A model generated the notes under the pieces. The model searched no databases. It saw only the letters and a list, made by a program, of their open reading frames with translations, and was not told the DNA's origin. A program made the translations under genes and the position numbers. DNA of 50,800 bases from Desulfobacterales bacterium (GTDB lineage Bacteria > Desulfobacterota > Desulfobacteria > Desulfobacterales > SURF-7), in contig JANQFQ010000002.1 in assembly GCA_028277765.1 (NCBI GenBank), forward strand, positions 1-50,800. The letters are read 5' to 3'. Below, in pieces: positions 19,628 through 27,484 of the stretch; position 1 is the stretch's first letter; every line of letters begins with the position of its first letter.

Positions 19628-20194
19628 TCATTGTTTCTTTGCTTCACGAATGACAAAACGGATAATAATCGTGGCGCCTGCGAGAAAGAAAAGGATGATA
19701 CATCTTAAAAGTGGTCTCCCGCCAATACCCCCTTTTTCAAGATATGATTCTGAATGGTCTTCCGGGTCATAATAAACATCGAATGTTTTACCGACTGGAT
19801 ATTTTTTTGACAAAAATTCAGGTATATCCCGGTCGTAATCTCCAAAAGTACCAGGGTTAGTCCCTGTTATAAAACCGATAATACTGCTTCCGGTTTCCTG
19901 GGCTTCATCCCCTTTCATTGAATCGCTGAAATAATCAGTAAATGATATCCTGCCGCCAGTATAGATCGTCCCATTTATAGCATAGTCATACCTGACTTTA
20001 AGAAAATATATTGTCTCCCCTCTGGAATCAGTAGCACTCTCAACTGAACAGACAGTAATTTTTCCATTGGTAACAGGCCAGTCCTCAGCCTTTATCACCT
20101 TGATCGCGTCAAAAATCGCTATCACAAAATAGATGCTTCCTAATAAAAGGAACACAATAGCGGTATAGTTCAGTATTCTTTTTTTTTCAGTCAT
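19628..20194 (-). CDS. DUF3592-domain membrane protein
   Basis: 188 residues. A membrane helix at about 10-30 (YTAIVFLLLGSIYFVIAIF) and another near 160-180 flank an extracytoplasmic beta domain containing WPVTNGKITVCSVES and the V-x-Y-x-Y segment, closing with the VYYDPEDHSESYLE motif typical of DUF3592. Function of the family is unknown. It starts 9 bp after the stop codon of the radical SAM gene and is likely translated from the same mRNA. Confidence 0.8.
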   Translation of the reverse strand: MTEKKRILNYTAIVFLLLGSIYFVIAIFDAIKVIKAEDWPVTNGKITVCSVESATDSRGETIYFLKVRYDYAINGTIYTGGRISFTDYFSDSMKGDEAQETGSSIIGFITGTNPGTFGDYDRDIPEFLSKKYPVGKTFDVYYDPEDHSESYLEKGGIGGRPLLRCIILFFLAGATIIIRFVIREAKKQ

Positions 20195-20203
20195 ATATTG
20201 TTT

Positions 20204-21604
20204 TCATCCTTTTAATATCATCCAGCCGGATTTTAGGCACCTCATAAAAACATAGCCTTTTCGCTCAACTTTAAGAAACAATTTTACAAGTCTTTTTAAG
20301 GAAAAAAAACTCAAATTGGCACTAATATGAAAAAGGTTCAGGTTAAAACCTGTTACTTGCTCATAAAAGGATTTTTTACAAAAATAATCATCGACTTCAA
20401 TAGCACTGAAATCAAAATCACTGTACAGGTCTTCAGCAAGGGATCGAAGATCTGTTTTTTCAAATGGAACAACTGCCCAGAAAGCCGCAAGATCAAGCTT
20501 TGAATTAATAGCAAGGTCTACTGTACTTTTTAGTTCACTTATTGATTCTCCTGGAAAACCGAGCATGAAATATCCTTTTGTAACCAGTCCAATTTTACTG
20601 GCAAATTCAATATTTTGTACTATTTTCTGGATATCGAGATTTTTTCTTATCTGTTTCTGGATCCTTTCAGAAGCTGTTTCAATGGCAAAGGTAATCATAT
20701 AGGTTCCCGCGTTTTTTAAAAGCAGGATGTCCTCTTGAGTTAGCAGGTCGCCTTTCAAGGCGTTCGGAAATGCGATCTTGATTTTTAATCCCTTTTCAAT
20801 GATCCTGTTAAGAATTTCATGCATCCTTTTCCGGTCAACGTTAAACGCATCATCCACAATATGAAACTCTTTAACACCGTATTGATCATGGAGCATTACT
20901 ATTTCATCAACAAAATTTTCTGGGGAGCGTTTCCTTAATTTTTTTCCAAACATGTTATGACAAAATATGCATTTATATGGACACGCTCTTGAACTCATTA
21001 TGTGCGTATAAGTTTTTGCTGCAAGAATGCCGTTCATGTGTTTGTGATAACCCCAGTATGATTTAATATCTATGAGAGTGTAATCAGGAAACGGTATTGA
21101 ATCGAGATCTTCTATAAACGCTTCCTTATCATTACAGATAACCGACCCGGCGTCATTATACGCAATCCCCTTAATATCTCTAATGTCTCTGCCTTCTATC
21201 CAGCAGTCTACCAGATTCAAAAGAACCTGTTCCCCCTCACCAATTATTACAAGATCTGCATAATCTTTTGTAAGAATTTCCTCGTAATAATAGGTTGGAT
21301 ACGGCCCCCCCATAACAATTTTTGAATCAGGGGAATGTTCGTGTATAATGTTAACCAGATCAGGAAGACAGGACTTTTCAAAAGCGAGCAAGCTGATTCC
21401 AATAATATCAGGAGAATATTCTTTAAGTTTGCTGACCAATGCTTCATTTTTATTTTTTACAAGCCTCAGGTCTAAAAAATGGATATCAATTTTTTGGTTC
21501 AGGTTTTTTTTCAGATATGAAGAAAGGTATAAAATGCCCAGTGGAACATCCAGCAACTGGTTAATAATATCATGATCAGGTTTAATGAATAACAGTTTTA
21601 GCAT
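20204..21604 (-). CDS. cobalamin-domain-type radical SAM protein (B12-binding-like N-terminus)
   Basis: 466 residues. The N-terminal ~130 residues have the Rossmann-like layout of B12-binding radical SAM enzymes (LLFIKPDHD, PLGILYLSSYL, DIIGISLLAFEKS, KIVMGGPYPTYY) but lack the D-x-H-x-x-G cobalamin His motif, as in many class B relatives. The radical SAM cluster motif CPYKCIFC is near 205, followed by ENFVDEIVML and GYFMLGFPGES. Family members carry out methylation or ring chemistry on unknown substrates. It is first in an operon with the DUF3592 gene. Substrate unknown. Confidence 0.85.
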   Translation of the reverse strand: MLKLLFIKPDHDIINQLLDVPLGILYLSSYLKKNLNQKIDIHFLDLRLVKNKNEALVSKLKEYSPDIIGISLLAFEKSCLPDLVNIIHEHSPDSKIVMGGPYPTYYYEEILTKDYADLVIIGEGEQVLLNLVDCWIEGRDIRDIKGIAYNDAGSVICNDKEAFIEDLDSIPFPDYTLIDIKSYWGYHKHMNGILAAKTYTHIMSSRACPYKCIFCHNMFGKKLRKRSPENFVDEIVMLHDQYGVKEFHIVDDAFNVDRKRMHEILNRIIEKGLKIKIAFPNALKGDLLTQEDILLLKNAGTYMITFAIETASERIQKQIRKNLDIQKIVQNIEFASKIGLVTKGYFMLGFPGESISELKSTVDLAINSKLDLAAFWAVVPFEKTDLRSLAEDLYSDFDFSAIEVDDYFCKKSFYEQVTGFNLNLFHISANLSFFSLKRLVKLFLKVERKGYVFMRCLKSGWMILKG

Positions 21605-21885
21605 CTTATCGTATCTTTACTTCGGGACATACCAATTGATTGCAAGGCATCTTTCATTAAGTTATTATAGATGAATTCAGCATTGCATTTAGGTGAAGGA
21701 CAAATTTAAATGTTGCGGAGCTGGGTCTTGCCCAGTCTTTTCATGATTATTGTTTTAGCAGCTCTGTAAAATTGCATCATCATCAACCGTCTTTTAAACT
21801 TTCAAGTTAGCCATATTTTAATAATAATACATAGGAGGACTGTTTTATGCAAGTATTTAACTGGGATTCAGGAGAATACCATGTG

Positions 21886-23034
21886 CTATTTATTCAGTTC
21901 GTATCCCTTTACTGTTTCAAGCATTATACGAAAATTCTCCGGTTTGCAGTCAGGAGGCACCGCGCATCCGCTTCCAAGAATAAAACCACCGTCCTTACCA
22001 ACTTCATCTATCAGTTTTTTACAATAAACCTCTACATCTTCAGTCTTTGCCGTTGCCAGCATTGTGGCTGATACATCACCGTAGATGCATAGATGGTCTT
22101 TAAGTATCTCTTTTGCAAGAAAAATATCCGTTGTACTGTCTAATCCGACTACAGCTGATCCTCTTGGCAGTTCCTTAAAATATTTCAGATTTTTATCCCA
22201 ACATGTATCAAGATGAAATATGGTCACAATACCCTCTGCCCAGAACGTTTCTACTATTTTCTTTGTATAGGGCCACCAAAAACGTTCAAAAATTTCAGGG
22301 GGATAATGGAATGCGGACGCTCTTTCTTCTATAAATAGCCACGCGTTGATCCCCATGCTTTTTGAATCAATAGCCGGCTGTAAGTTTTTAACGATCAGGT
22401 CGTCTGCCATCCTCTGAATCGCCTTTTCAACAATATCTGGATTATAATACAGATCTTCTGTAAACGGGATAAGTGAACGCATTAAGGATAGGGTAAAAAA
22501 GGGATGATTATCATACACAAAGAATAATGAGTTGATATTCCTGGCGTTAAGTGCCTCAAGGTAAAGGACGCCGGTTAACATGAGATTTTCTATGGCTTTT
22601 TCCACATCTTTTGGTGTCATGTCACTGATGCGATACAGCAAATCTTCTTTATAAAATTTTTCCACACCTATGTCGCATATGGTTTCATAGTCTTCGGGTT
22701 TCATAACTTCTTCTTCAAGAAGCTGAAAGATGTCATCATCATCCGTGTCCTTGCCTGGAATCCGCATCTTCATGGGATACATGCCAATGGCCTGAAGCTG
22801 GTCAGGCGTGATAGGACCACCATACGCCACATCCCATCCACCGTATTCATCAAATATTTTTTTAAACCCTTCCACTGTATTCATACCGTCTGCAGCGACT
22901 TGTCCCTGTGTCATACCAGCAAGATGGGCGATCGGTTCCGGAGGAAGGAGGGGGGCAACAGGAACACGGTCAGGTTTTTCCAGCCTTATTGCCGCGGCCA
23001 CACGTTCTTTGGACGTCATTGTTTCTTTAGGCAT
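21886..23034 (-). CDS. uroporphyrinogen-decarboxylase-fold corrinoid methyltransferase (MtaA/CmuA-like)
   Basis: 382 residues, UroD-like TIM barrel. Probable zinc ligands are His near 274 and Cys near 278 (FHLDTCWDKNL) and Cys near 357 (GSGCAVPP), consistent with activation of a thiol or other methyl acceptor rather than with porphyrin decarboxylation. It follows the corrinoid-protein gene by 2 bp, so the two products should interact: the corrinoid carries a methyl group that this enzyme transfers. No substrate-specific MT1 is encoded in the operon. The acceptor could be coenzyme-M-like, THF or unknown. Confidence 0.85.
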   Translation of the reverse strand: MPKETMTSKERVAAAIRLEKPDRVPVAPLLPPEPIAHLAGMTQGQVAADGMNTVEGFKKIFDEYGGWDVAYGGPITPDQLQAIGMYPMKMRIPGKDTDDDDIFQLLEEEVMKPEDYETICDIGVEKFYKEDLLYRISDMTPKDVEKAIENLMLTGVLYLEALNARNINSLFFVYDNHPFFTLSLMRSLIPFTEDLYYNPDIVEKAIQRMADDLIVKNLQPAIDSKSMGINAWLFIEERASAFHYPPEIFERFWWPYTKKIVETFWAEGIVTIFHLDTCWDKNLKYFKELPRGSAVVGLDSTTDIFLAKEILKDHLCIYGDVSATMLATAKTEDVEVYCKKLIDEVGKDGGFILGSGCAVPPDCKPENFRIMLETVKGYELNK

Positions 23035-23036
23035 GG

Positions 23037-23669
23037 TTATTCTCCTTTCGCGATTTTCATGCAGTATGCCACACCTGCCATTGCGTCTATGGTCTGGAAG
23101 TCAGCTCCCACATATTCTCTTGTATCATCATTGGTTACGCCGCCACCGATCATGAGCTTAAAACCATCCCTTAGGTCTTCATTCTTGAGCATCTCTTCAG
23201 CTTCTTTCATTTTTTCAAAAACAGGCGTGATAAGGGCTGAAAAACCGACAAAATCAGGCTTAACTTCTTTTACCTTCTGTATTACAAGCTCTGGTAAAAC
23301 ATCAACACCCAGATCATGAATTTCAAATCCCTGGGCTTTTAACAGATAACCGAGTATATTTTTACCAAGATCATGAATATCACCCTTTAAGGTAGCAAGA
23401 ACAACCGTACCAGCTTTTTCCTGTTCACGTTCCTTTGACAGGAATGGTTCAAGGATTATCATAGCCTGTTTGAAAATTTCACCGGACAGTAGTAGTTCTG
23501 CAAGATAATAATCCCCTTTCTGAAACCTGTCCCCGACAATGGTCATCCCGTTCCTGCATTCTTCAAGGATTTTCAGGGGATCATCCCCTTTTTTCGAAAG
23601 ATCGGTGACTATCTTTAACACCAAATCTTTCTTTAAATCCACAATACCGTTTACAAGTTCTTCATACAT
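23037..23669 (-). CDS. methyltransferase corrinoid protein (MtaC/MtbC-like)
   Basis: 210 residues. A helical cap (1-85) precedes the B12-binding Rossmann domain with the base-off motif DIHDLG at 97-102; His99 is the lower axial ligand to cobalt. GSALITP-like and GGGVTND segments close the fold. It shuttles a methyl group between a substrate methyltransferase and the downstream UroD-like enzyme. Gene spacing of 2 bp to that partner and 20 bp from the regulator indicates one operon. It creates the local demand for B12 that the neighbouring cobamide genes could meet. Confidence 0.93.
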   Translation of the reverse strand: MYEELVNGIVDLKKDLVLKIVTDLSKKGDDPLKILEECRNGMTIVGDRFQKGDYYLAELLLSGEIFKQAMIILEPFLSKEREQEKAGTVVLATLKGDIHDLGKNILGYLLKAQGFEIHDLGVDVLPELVIQKVKEVKPDFVGFSALITPVFEKMKEAEEMLKNEDLRDGFKLMIGGGVTNDDTREYVGADFQTIDAMAGVAYCMKIAKGE

Positions 23670-23689
23670 ATTGTCCTCCTTTTTATGGA

Positions 23690-24304
23690 TTACAACCTTT
23701 CTCTGAAAGCCTTCTTTCCTTTAGACGTCAATATACCTTCATAAATCATTTTCATGGATTCTTTAAAAAGTTCATCCCCTTTTACCTGAATTCTCGGATA
23801 TTTTTTTAACTGAAAAATACCTTCAACAATAATTGTTACCAAATAAGGGAGGATTTCATTTGAAACATCAGGACGGAACATCCCCTCTTTTATTCCTTTT
23901 TCAAGGTATTCACCCGCCATCTCGATAATCTTCATTCGGATCAGTTCAAGGGAATCCTCAATTAAATCCCTTGCATGCTTATTCTTTTTATCTACTGTAA
24001 ACAACCAACTGTTTGAATCGATTTCATGAAACCCGAACAAAATCAGCCTGTGGATTTTATCAATTGCTCCAACTCTACCGTTCTCGTCAGATGTAATGTC
24101 ATCCAACCTGTCACAGACATTCTGAACATTCATCTCAATAACTGCCTGGATGACAGCTAGTTTATTTGGAAAATGATTGTAAATGGTCTTCTTAGTGATA
24201 CCTATAAATTCAGCAATATCATCAACCCTTACTCCAGCATAACCGTGCTTGTAAAATAGCTTTCCAGCACCTTTTATAATCCGTTCTTTGGTTCCTTTGC
24301 TCAC
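23690..24304 (-). CDS. TetR-family transcriptional regulator
   Basis: 204 residues. The N-terminal helix-turn-helix is canonical: IIKGAGKLFYKHGYAGVRVDDIAEF, then ITKKTIYNHFPNK at about 33-45. The rest is the variable ligand-binding helical domain. The start is GTG at 24304 with a G-rich site; the nearby ATG is in another frame. It is first gene of the corrinoid operon, so it likely autoregulates the methyltransferase genes in response to the methyl donor or product. Confidence 0.92.
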   Translation of the reverse strand: MSKGTKERIIKGAGKLFYKHGYAGVRVDDIAEFIGITKKTIYNHFPNKLAVIQAVIEMNVQNVCDRLDDITSDENGRVGAIDKIHRLILFGFHEIDSNSWLFTVDKKNKHARDLIEDSLELIRMKIIEMAGEYLEKGIKEGMFRPDVSNEILPYLVTIIVEGIFQLKKYPRIQVKGDELFKESMKMIYEGILTSKGKKAFRERL

Positions 24305-24321
24305 ATTACCCCCAAATTATA

Positions 24322-24360
24322 ATTATACTAATTTTATTTTATAGTGTAATAAGTATACTT
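24322..24360 (-). promoter_or_regulatory. candidate promoter and operator of the TetR/corrinoid operon
   Basis: On the minus strand a TTACAC box (24344-24349), a 16-bp spacer and a perfect TATAAT (24322-24327) precede the GTG start by about 18 bp. A perfect 10-bp palindrome AAGTATACTT lies at 24351-24360, abutting the -35 box, with related ATACT/AGTAT half sites around it, a reasonable TetR operator. Inferred from sequence only. Confidence 0.4.
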
Positions 24361-24578
24361 TGATTTAACGAAAAATCAAGATAAAAATGTTCTCTTTGGT
24401 AAAAAACCAACTTTTTTGCACTATAACTGCTTTAAAGATCAGGATATTATTAGTTTGGGTTGAAAAATCATAAATTTTGTTATTGTATAAAAAATCAAAA
24501 AAAAATTACAAAATCGATACGAAAATAAGCGCGTCAATCAATTACTAATGTTAGCTGTTAATGTAGGAAAGGTTAAAT

Positions 24579-24935
24579 ATGTCTAATACTGAAAATAAAT
24601 ATGTGATTAACTTAGCGTCGATGGCATTCAAAGACCTTGATAAGGATGTCCACATTGAAGTAGACGTTATTACCGCTGAAGATAAACAGGCTACAGATCC
24701 CGAGTTACCACCACAATTCAATGAGATTGATATTAGTGGTTCTGTAAACGGTCTGCTCTGGTTGGCAAAAGAGATTGTAGCTGTCGCATTAAGTGCTGAT
24801 AAAGGATATCATATACATCTGGATAAAGAAACATGCGCTGGCCACTATCATTCTGAAAAGGATTGGTGGTTAACAATTACGTTAAATGAAAACAGTAAGA
24901 AAGCTTCTAAAAAAGGAAAAACCAACTTGAACTAG
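24579..24935 (+). CDS. hypothetical protein, small soluble
   Basis: 118 residues, no signal peptide or membrane helix. ATG 24579 has an AGGAAAGG site. The composition is that of a real folded protein: FNEIDISGSVNGLLWLAKEIVAVAL suggests a strand-helix core and HIHLDKETCAGHYH a His/Cys-containing turn, then a WWLTITLNE strand and a Lys-rich tail. No family is recognised. It is the only plus-strand gene between the corrinoid and cobamide clusters and ends in a terminator. Confidence 0.65.
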   Translation: MSNTENKYVINLASMAFKDLDKDVHIEVDVITAEDKQATDPELPPQFNEIDISGSVNGLLWLAKEIVAVALSADKGYHIHLDKETCAGHYHSEKDWWLTITLNENSKKASKKGKTNLN

Positions 24936-24972
24936 CTGCTTCAATCGACAGCAAAAGCGGGCTTTTTTTTAT
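24933..24972 (+). terminator. intrinsic terminator after the small hypothetical gene
   Basis: An AGCTGCTT arm pairs with AAGCGGGCT (one bulge) across a loop of about 14 nt, followed by eight T. It begins at the stop codon of the 118-residue gene and should end its transcript. Confidence 0.6.
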
Positions 24973-25000
24973 TTTCAAGCATCAGTTTTTCCCTATTCTC

Positions 25001-25360
25001 CTATTTATCATCTACCCTTCTGACAGTAACGGAACTAATAGAAGTTGTGCCTAAAAGCTTTGTCCATCCATTATTCGAAATATTTCCGATATATTCAACA
25101 GCCCAAGCCGGCCGCTGGCCGTAAAATACGCAAAGATAATTCCCTTTTTTAGTATAAGCTAGGCCGCCTTCCGGGATTTCCTCCACAGGTTCTTCTTCTC
25201 CAAGGTCAATACCGATTGATCCGTAAAGTTCTCCTCCCCATTGGGTTAAGGCCACCTCATAAGGAAGATGTTCAACAAATTTTTTTGCAATTTCAGTGTC
25301 GAACAGCTCAGCAGTGCATTTGAATTCACTAAAATCGAGCTCAATTTGAACGTTTCCCAT
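25001..25360 (-). CDS. cyclophilin-fold protein of the TM1367 type
   Basis: 119 residues. The pattern follows the compact cyclophilin-like family of Thermotoga TM1367: an N-terminal strand with hydrophobic alternation, a helix (EIAKKFVEHLPYEV), TQWGGELYGSI, an acidic turn (EEEPVEEIPEGGLAY), and KKGNYLCVFYGQRPA. Peptidyl-prolyl isomerase residues are not evident; the function of this family is unknown. It starts 36 bp after the CbiR-like gene and appears to be the last gene of the cobamide cluster, so a role tied to cobamide or corrinoid-protein handling is a possibility by position only. Confidence 0.7.
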   Translation of the reverse strand: MGNVQIELDFSEFKCTAELFDTEIAKKFVEHLPYEVALTQWGGELYGSIGIDLGEEEPVEEIPEGGLAYTKKGNYLCVFYGQRPAWAVEYIGNISNNGWTKLLGTTSISSVTVRRVDDK

Positions 25361-25396
25361 TCTCTTCTCCCCACGTATCTGTTAATTTAAAACAGT

Positions 25397-26194
25397 TTAT
25401 CGACCTAATAACTTTTGTTCTAAATAATTAATTGATGCTTTTAAATGACTATATGAAAACAATTCTAATGAAACAACACCTGAAAAACTCCCCAGGATAT
25501 CCTGAATTTGTGAAAACCTCTCTTTAGACATTCGGTCAAGGGCGACATGGTCTTTTTTTCCCTCCACACCATGTAGGTGAATTATTGTCACCCTATTCAT
25601 ATACTTGTTAAAAATTTCTACACAGTCATCCCCTCTTACCATGAGATGGCCTATATCTATACACACAGAAAGATCAAGCCTGTCAATAATGTTATCAAGT
25701 ATTTCAAATGGATAATCGAGCGTTTCAACAGATATATCCCTGCTGTTTATTCCATGATCAATCAATTTCCCTACTTTATTATAAACCCGCTCTTCCCATT
25801 GCTTAACAGTTTCAATCCTCATATCCTTTTCATCATACGGTATGTGCAAGGTGTATGTGGATGGAGTCAGACTTGATGTAAGTTCATTAACATGCAAAAC
25901 TGCTTCAACAGCCTTTTCCGCCTCTAGTGCATCATGGCTGCTGATGGATACATCTGTGGGAAGATGGATGTTATATGTAAGTGAGTGTTCATCAGCAATC
26001 AGTGCCAGCTCCATTACAGAGTGTGTTGTTGGGAAATCATCGTATGAGCTGTCAAACAGGATCAGCTCGACCTCATCCACATACGGCGCGAGCATTTTAA
26101 CATTAGGCACATAATGATCAGGATAGATAAAAGAAGTAGTCCCGATCTTGAATGGAAACATGTTCTTATATGATTTTAGTAAAGAAGGATACAA
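25397..26194 (-). CDS. cbiR: TIM-barrel AP-endonuclease-2-like protein, candidate cobamide-remodelling phosphodiesterase CbiR
   Basis: 265 residues of the xylose-isomerase-like TIM barrel. Metal-binding positions expected for the fold are visible: NIHLP, LHIPY, SVETLDYP (Glu), CIDIGHL (Asp/His), IIHLHG and the final SLELFSY (Glu). CbiR of Akkermansia belongs to this superfamily and hydrolyses the phosphoribosyl bond of cobamides so the lower base can be replaced. The neighbours here (cbiB, cobS, cobU, cobQ, cobamide importer) are those expected for CbiR. The family call rests on fold and context; a generic sugar isomerase is the alternative. Confidence 0.65.
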   Translation of the reverse strand: MYPSLLKSYKNMFPFKIGTTSFIYPDHYVPNVKMLAPYVDEVELILFDSSYDDFPTTHSVMELALIADEHSLTYNIHLPTDVSISSHDALEAEKAVEAVLHVNELTSSLTPSTYTLHIPYDEKDMRIETVKQWEERVYNKVGKLIDHGINSRDISVETLDYPFEILDNIIDRLDLSVCIDIGHLMVRGDDCVEIFNKYMNRVTIIHLHGVEGKKDHVALDRMSKERFSQIQDILGSFSGVVSLELFSYSHLKASINYLEQKLLGR

Positions 26195-26264
26195 TGTTAA
26201 TTCTACTATATTATAATTTAAGATGAATGCTCAAATAATCAAATTTCTTAGATGATAAAGAAAA

Positions 26265-26358
26265 GATGCTAGATACTGGATACTAGATTCTGGATGAAAA
26301 GGGCTTGGAAACCCCTCCTTTTACCATCTAGTATCCAGTATCTAGCATCCAGCATCTA
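26265..26358. repeat. heptad-repeat element b (hairpin in cbiB-cbiR gap)
   Basis: Left array of four GATNCTR units at 26265-26295; right array of inverse units at 26324-26358. A 24-bp stretch at 26265-26288 is perfectly complementary to 26326-26349. The loop carries a conserved GATGAAAAGGG and a small GGG/CCC core. Confidence 0.85.
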
Positions 26359-26387
26359 ATACAAGTATTCCCACTCAGTCCTTAATA

Positions 26388-27350
26388 TTAAATATAAACA
26401 TTTATCAACGCAACCACCAGGCATACTACCATAACCCACAGTAACGACGACAGCCACATCAGGTCACAGGCTTTTTTGATGTGTTTGGTTTCCACGGCAC
26501 CGTACTTTTCACCAATATAAGGTTTTGACACCAATTGGCCATTATAGAAATTAGGCCCGCCAAGTTTAATTTCTAAAGCTCCGGCAAACACCGCTTCAGG
26601 ATACCCTGCGTTTGGACTTGAATGATTTTTTCCTTCTTTTACGGCACACTTGAACGCCTGCGCCCCTTTTCCGGAAAGAAAATATGCGGCAGCTGAAATC
26701 ACAAGAACAGCAAACCTGGCTGGAATAAAGTTTGCCAGATCATCTGTCCGTGCAGATGCTTTGCCAAACGCTTCATATGTTTCATTTTTGTATCCAACCA
26801 TGGAATCAAGCGTGCTGATCATTTTAAATGCCATGGCAAGGGGCGCACCTCCAATGGCAGCAAAAAAAAGAGGAGAGATAAATCCATCAACAAGATTTTC
26901 AGCAATCGTCTCCACCGCGCCCCTGGCAATACCCTCTTCATCAAGATTAGTCACATCACGCCCAACAATCAAGGAGAGCCTCTCCCTTGCTGTTTCAAGC
27001 TCATTATTTTCAAGTAGTTTTCCAACCTCCATGGCGTCCCTGCTGAGTTCACCTGATGATATGCAAAAATAGATAAGCAGAATCTCACAACCAATACCGA
27101 GCAGAGGGTGTATGGCAGCCATTAGCCAGAGAAATATCGCAGCCGTACACCATGTGCACAAAATCAAAGCACCTGAAAATAATAATCCTGATAAAACCAA
27201 TCCACAGGATATCCTCCTGAAGCCAGGCTCCAAAATCGAAATCGTTCTCCCCATCCATCGTATTGGATGAAATCGTGATTGGGGATCACCTACAATATAG
27301 TCAAGTATAAATGCCGCTGAAATGATGTACCAGTTGCTTATGAAAAACAT
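26388..27350 (-). CDS. cbiB: adenosylcobinamide-phosphate synthase
   Basis: 320 residues, integral membrane protein with several helices. Family signature at the start: ILDYIVGDPQSRFHPIRWMG. Others: the SGELSRDAMEVG turn, VETIAENLVDGFISPLFF, FKMISTLDSMVGYKNETY (the loop that contacts the substrate), and NFIPARFAVLVISAA. It joins aminopropanol-phosphate to the corrin side chain (adenosylcobyric acid to adenosylcobinamide phosphate). It lies between the threonine-phosphate decarboxylase and the CbiR-like gene, each separated by a heptad-repeat hairpin. ATG start. Confidence 0.93.
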   Translation of the reverse strand: MFFISNWYIISAAFILDYIVGDPQSRFHPIRWMGRTISILEPGFRRISCGLVLSGLLFSGALILCTWCTAAIFLWLMAAIHPLLGIGCEILLIYFCISSGELSRDAMEVGKLLENNELETARERLSLIVGRDVTNLDEEGIARGAVETIAENLVDGFISPLFFAAIGGAPLAMAFKMISTLDSMVGYKNETYEAFGKASARTDDLANFIPARFAVLVISAAAYFLSGKGAQAFKCAVKEGKNHSSPNAGYPEAVFAGALEIKLGGPNFYNGQLVSKPYIGEKYGAVETKHIKKACDLMWLSSLLWVMVVCLVVALINVYI

Positions 27351-27398
27351 GTATGAATTCTATTTCTTTTTAAAAAACATTTAAGGATTTGGATCCTT

Positions 27399-27482
27399 GA
27401 TGCTAGATACTGGATTCTGGATGAAAAGGGTTGGGAACTCTACCCTTCCTTATCCAGTATCCAGCATCTAGTATCTAGCACA
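27399..27482. repeat. heptad-repeat element c (cobD-cbiB gap)
   Basis: Left array at 27399-27424 with three full units; right inverse array at 27451-27482 with four. Arms pair at 15 of 16 positions around the best register. The core again begins GATGAAAAGGG and pairs GGGT with ACCC. The right array ends 3 bp before the stop codon of the decarboxylase gene. Confidence 0.82.
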
Positions 27483-27484
27483 TA

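Noticed and set aside
20204-21604. Radical SAM protein as a cobamide-pathway enzyme
   Set aside because: Proximity to B12 genes is suggestive, but the cobalamin His motif is absent and it is in a separate operon with a DUF3592 gene.
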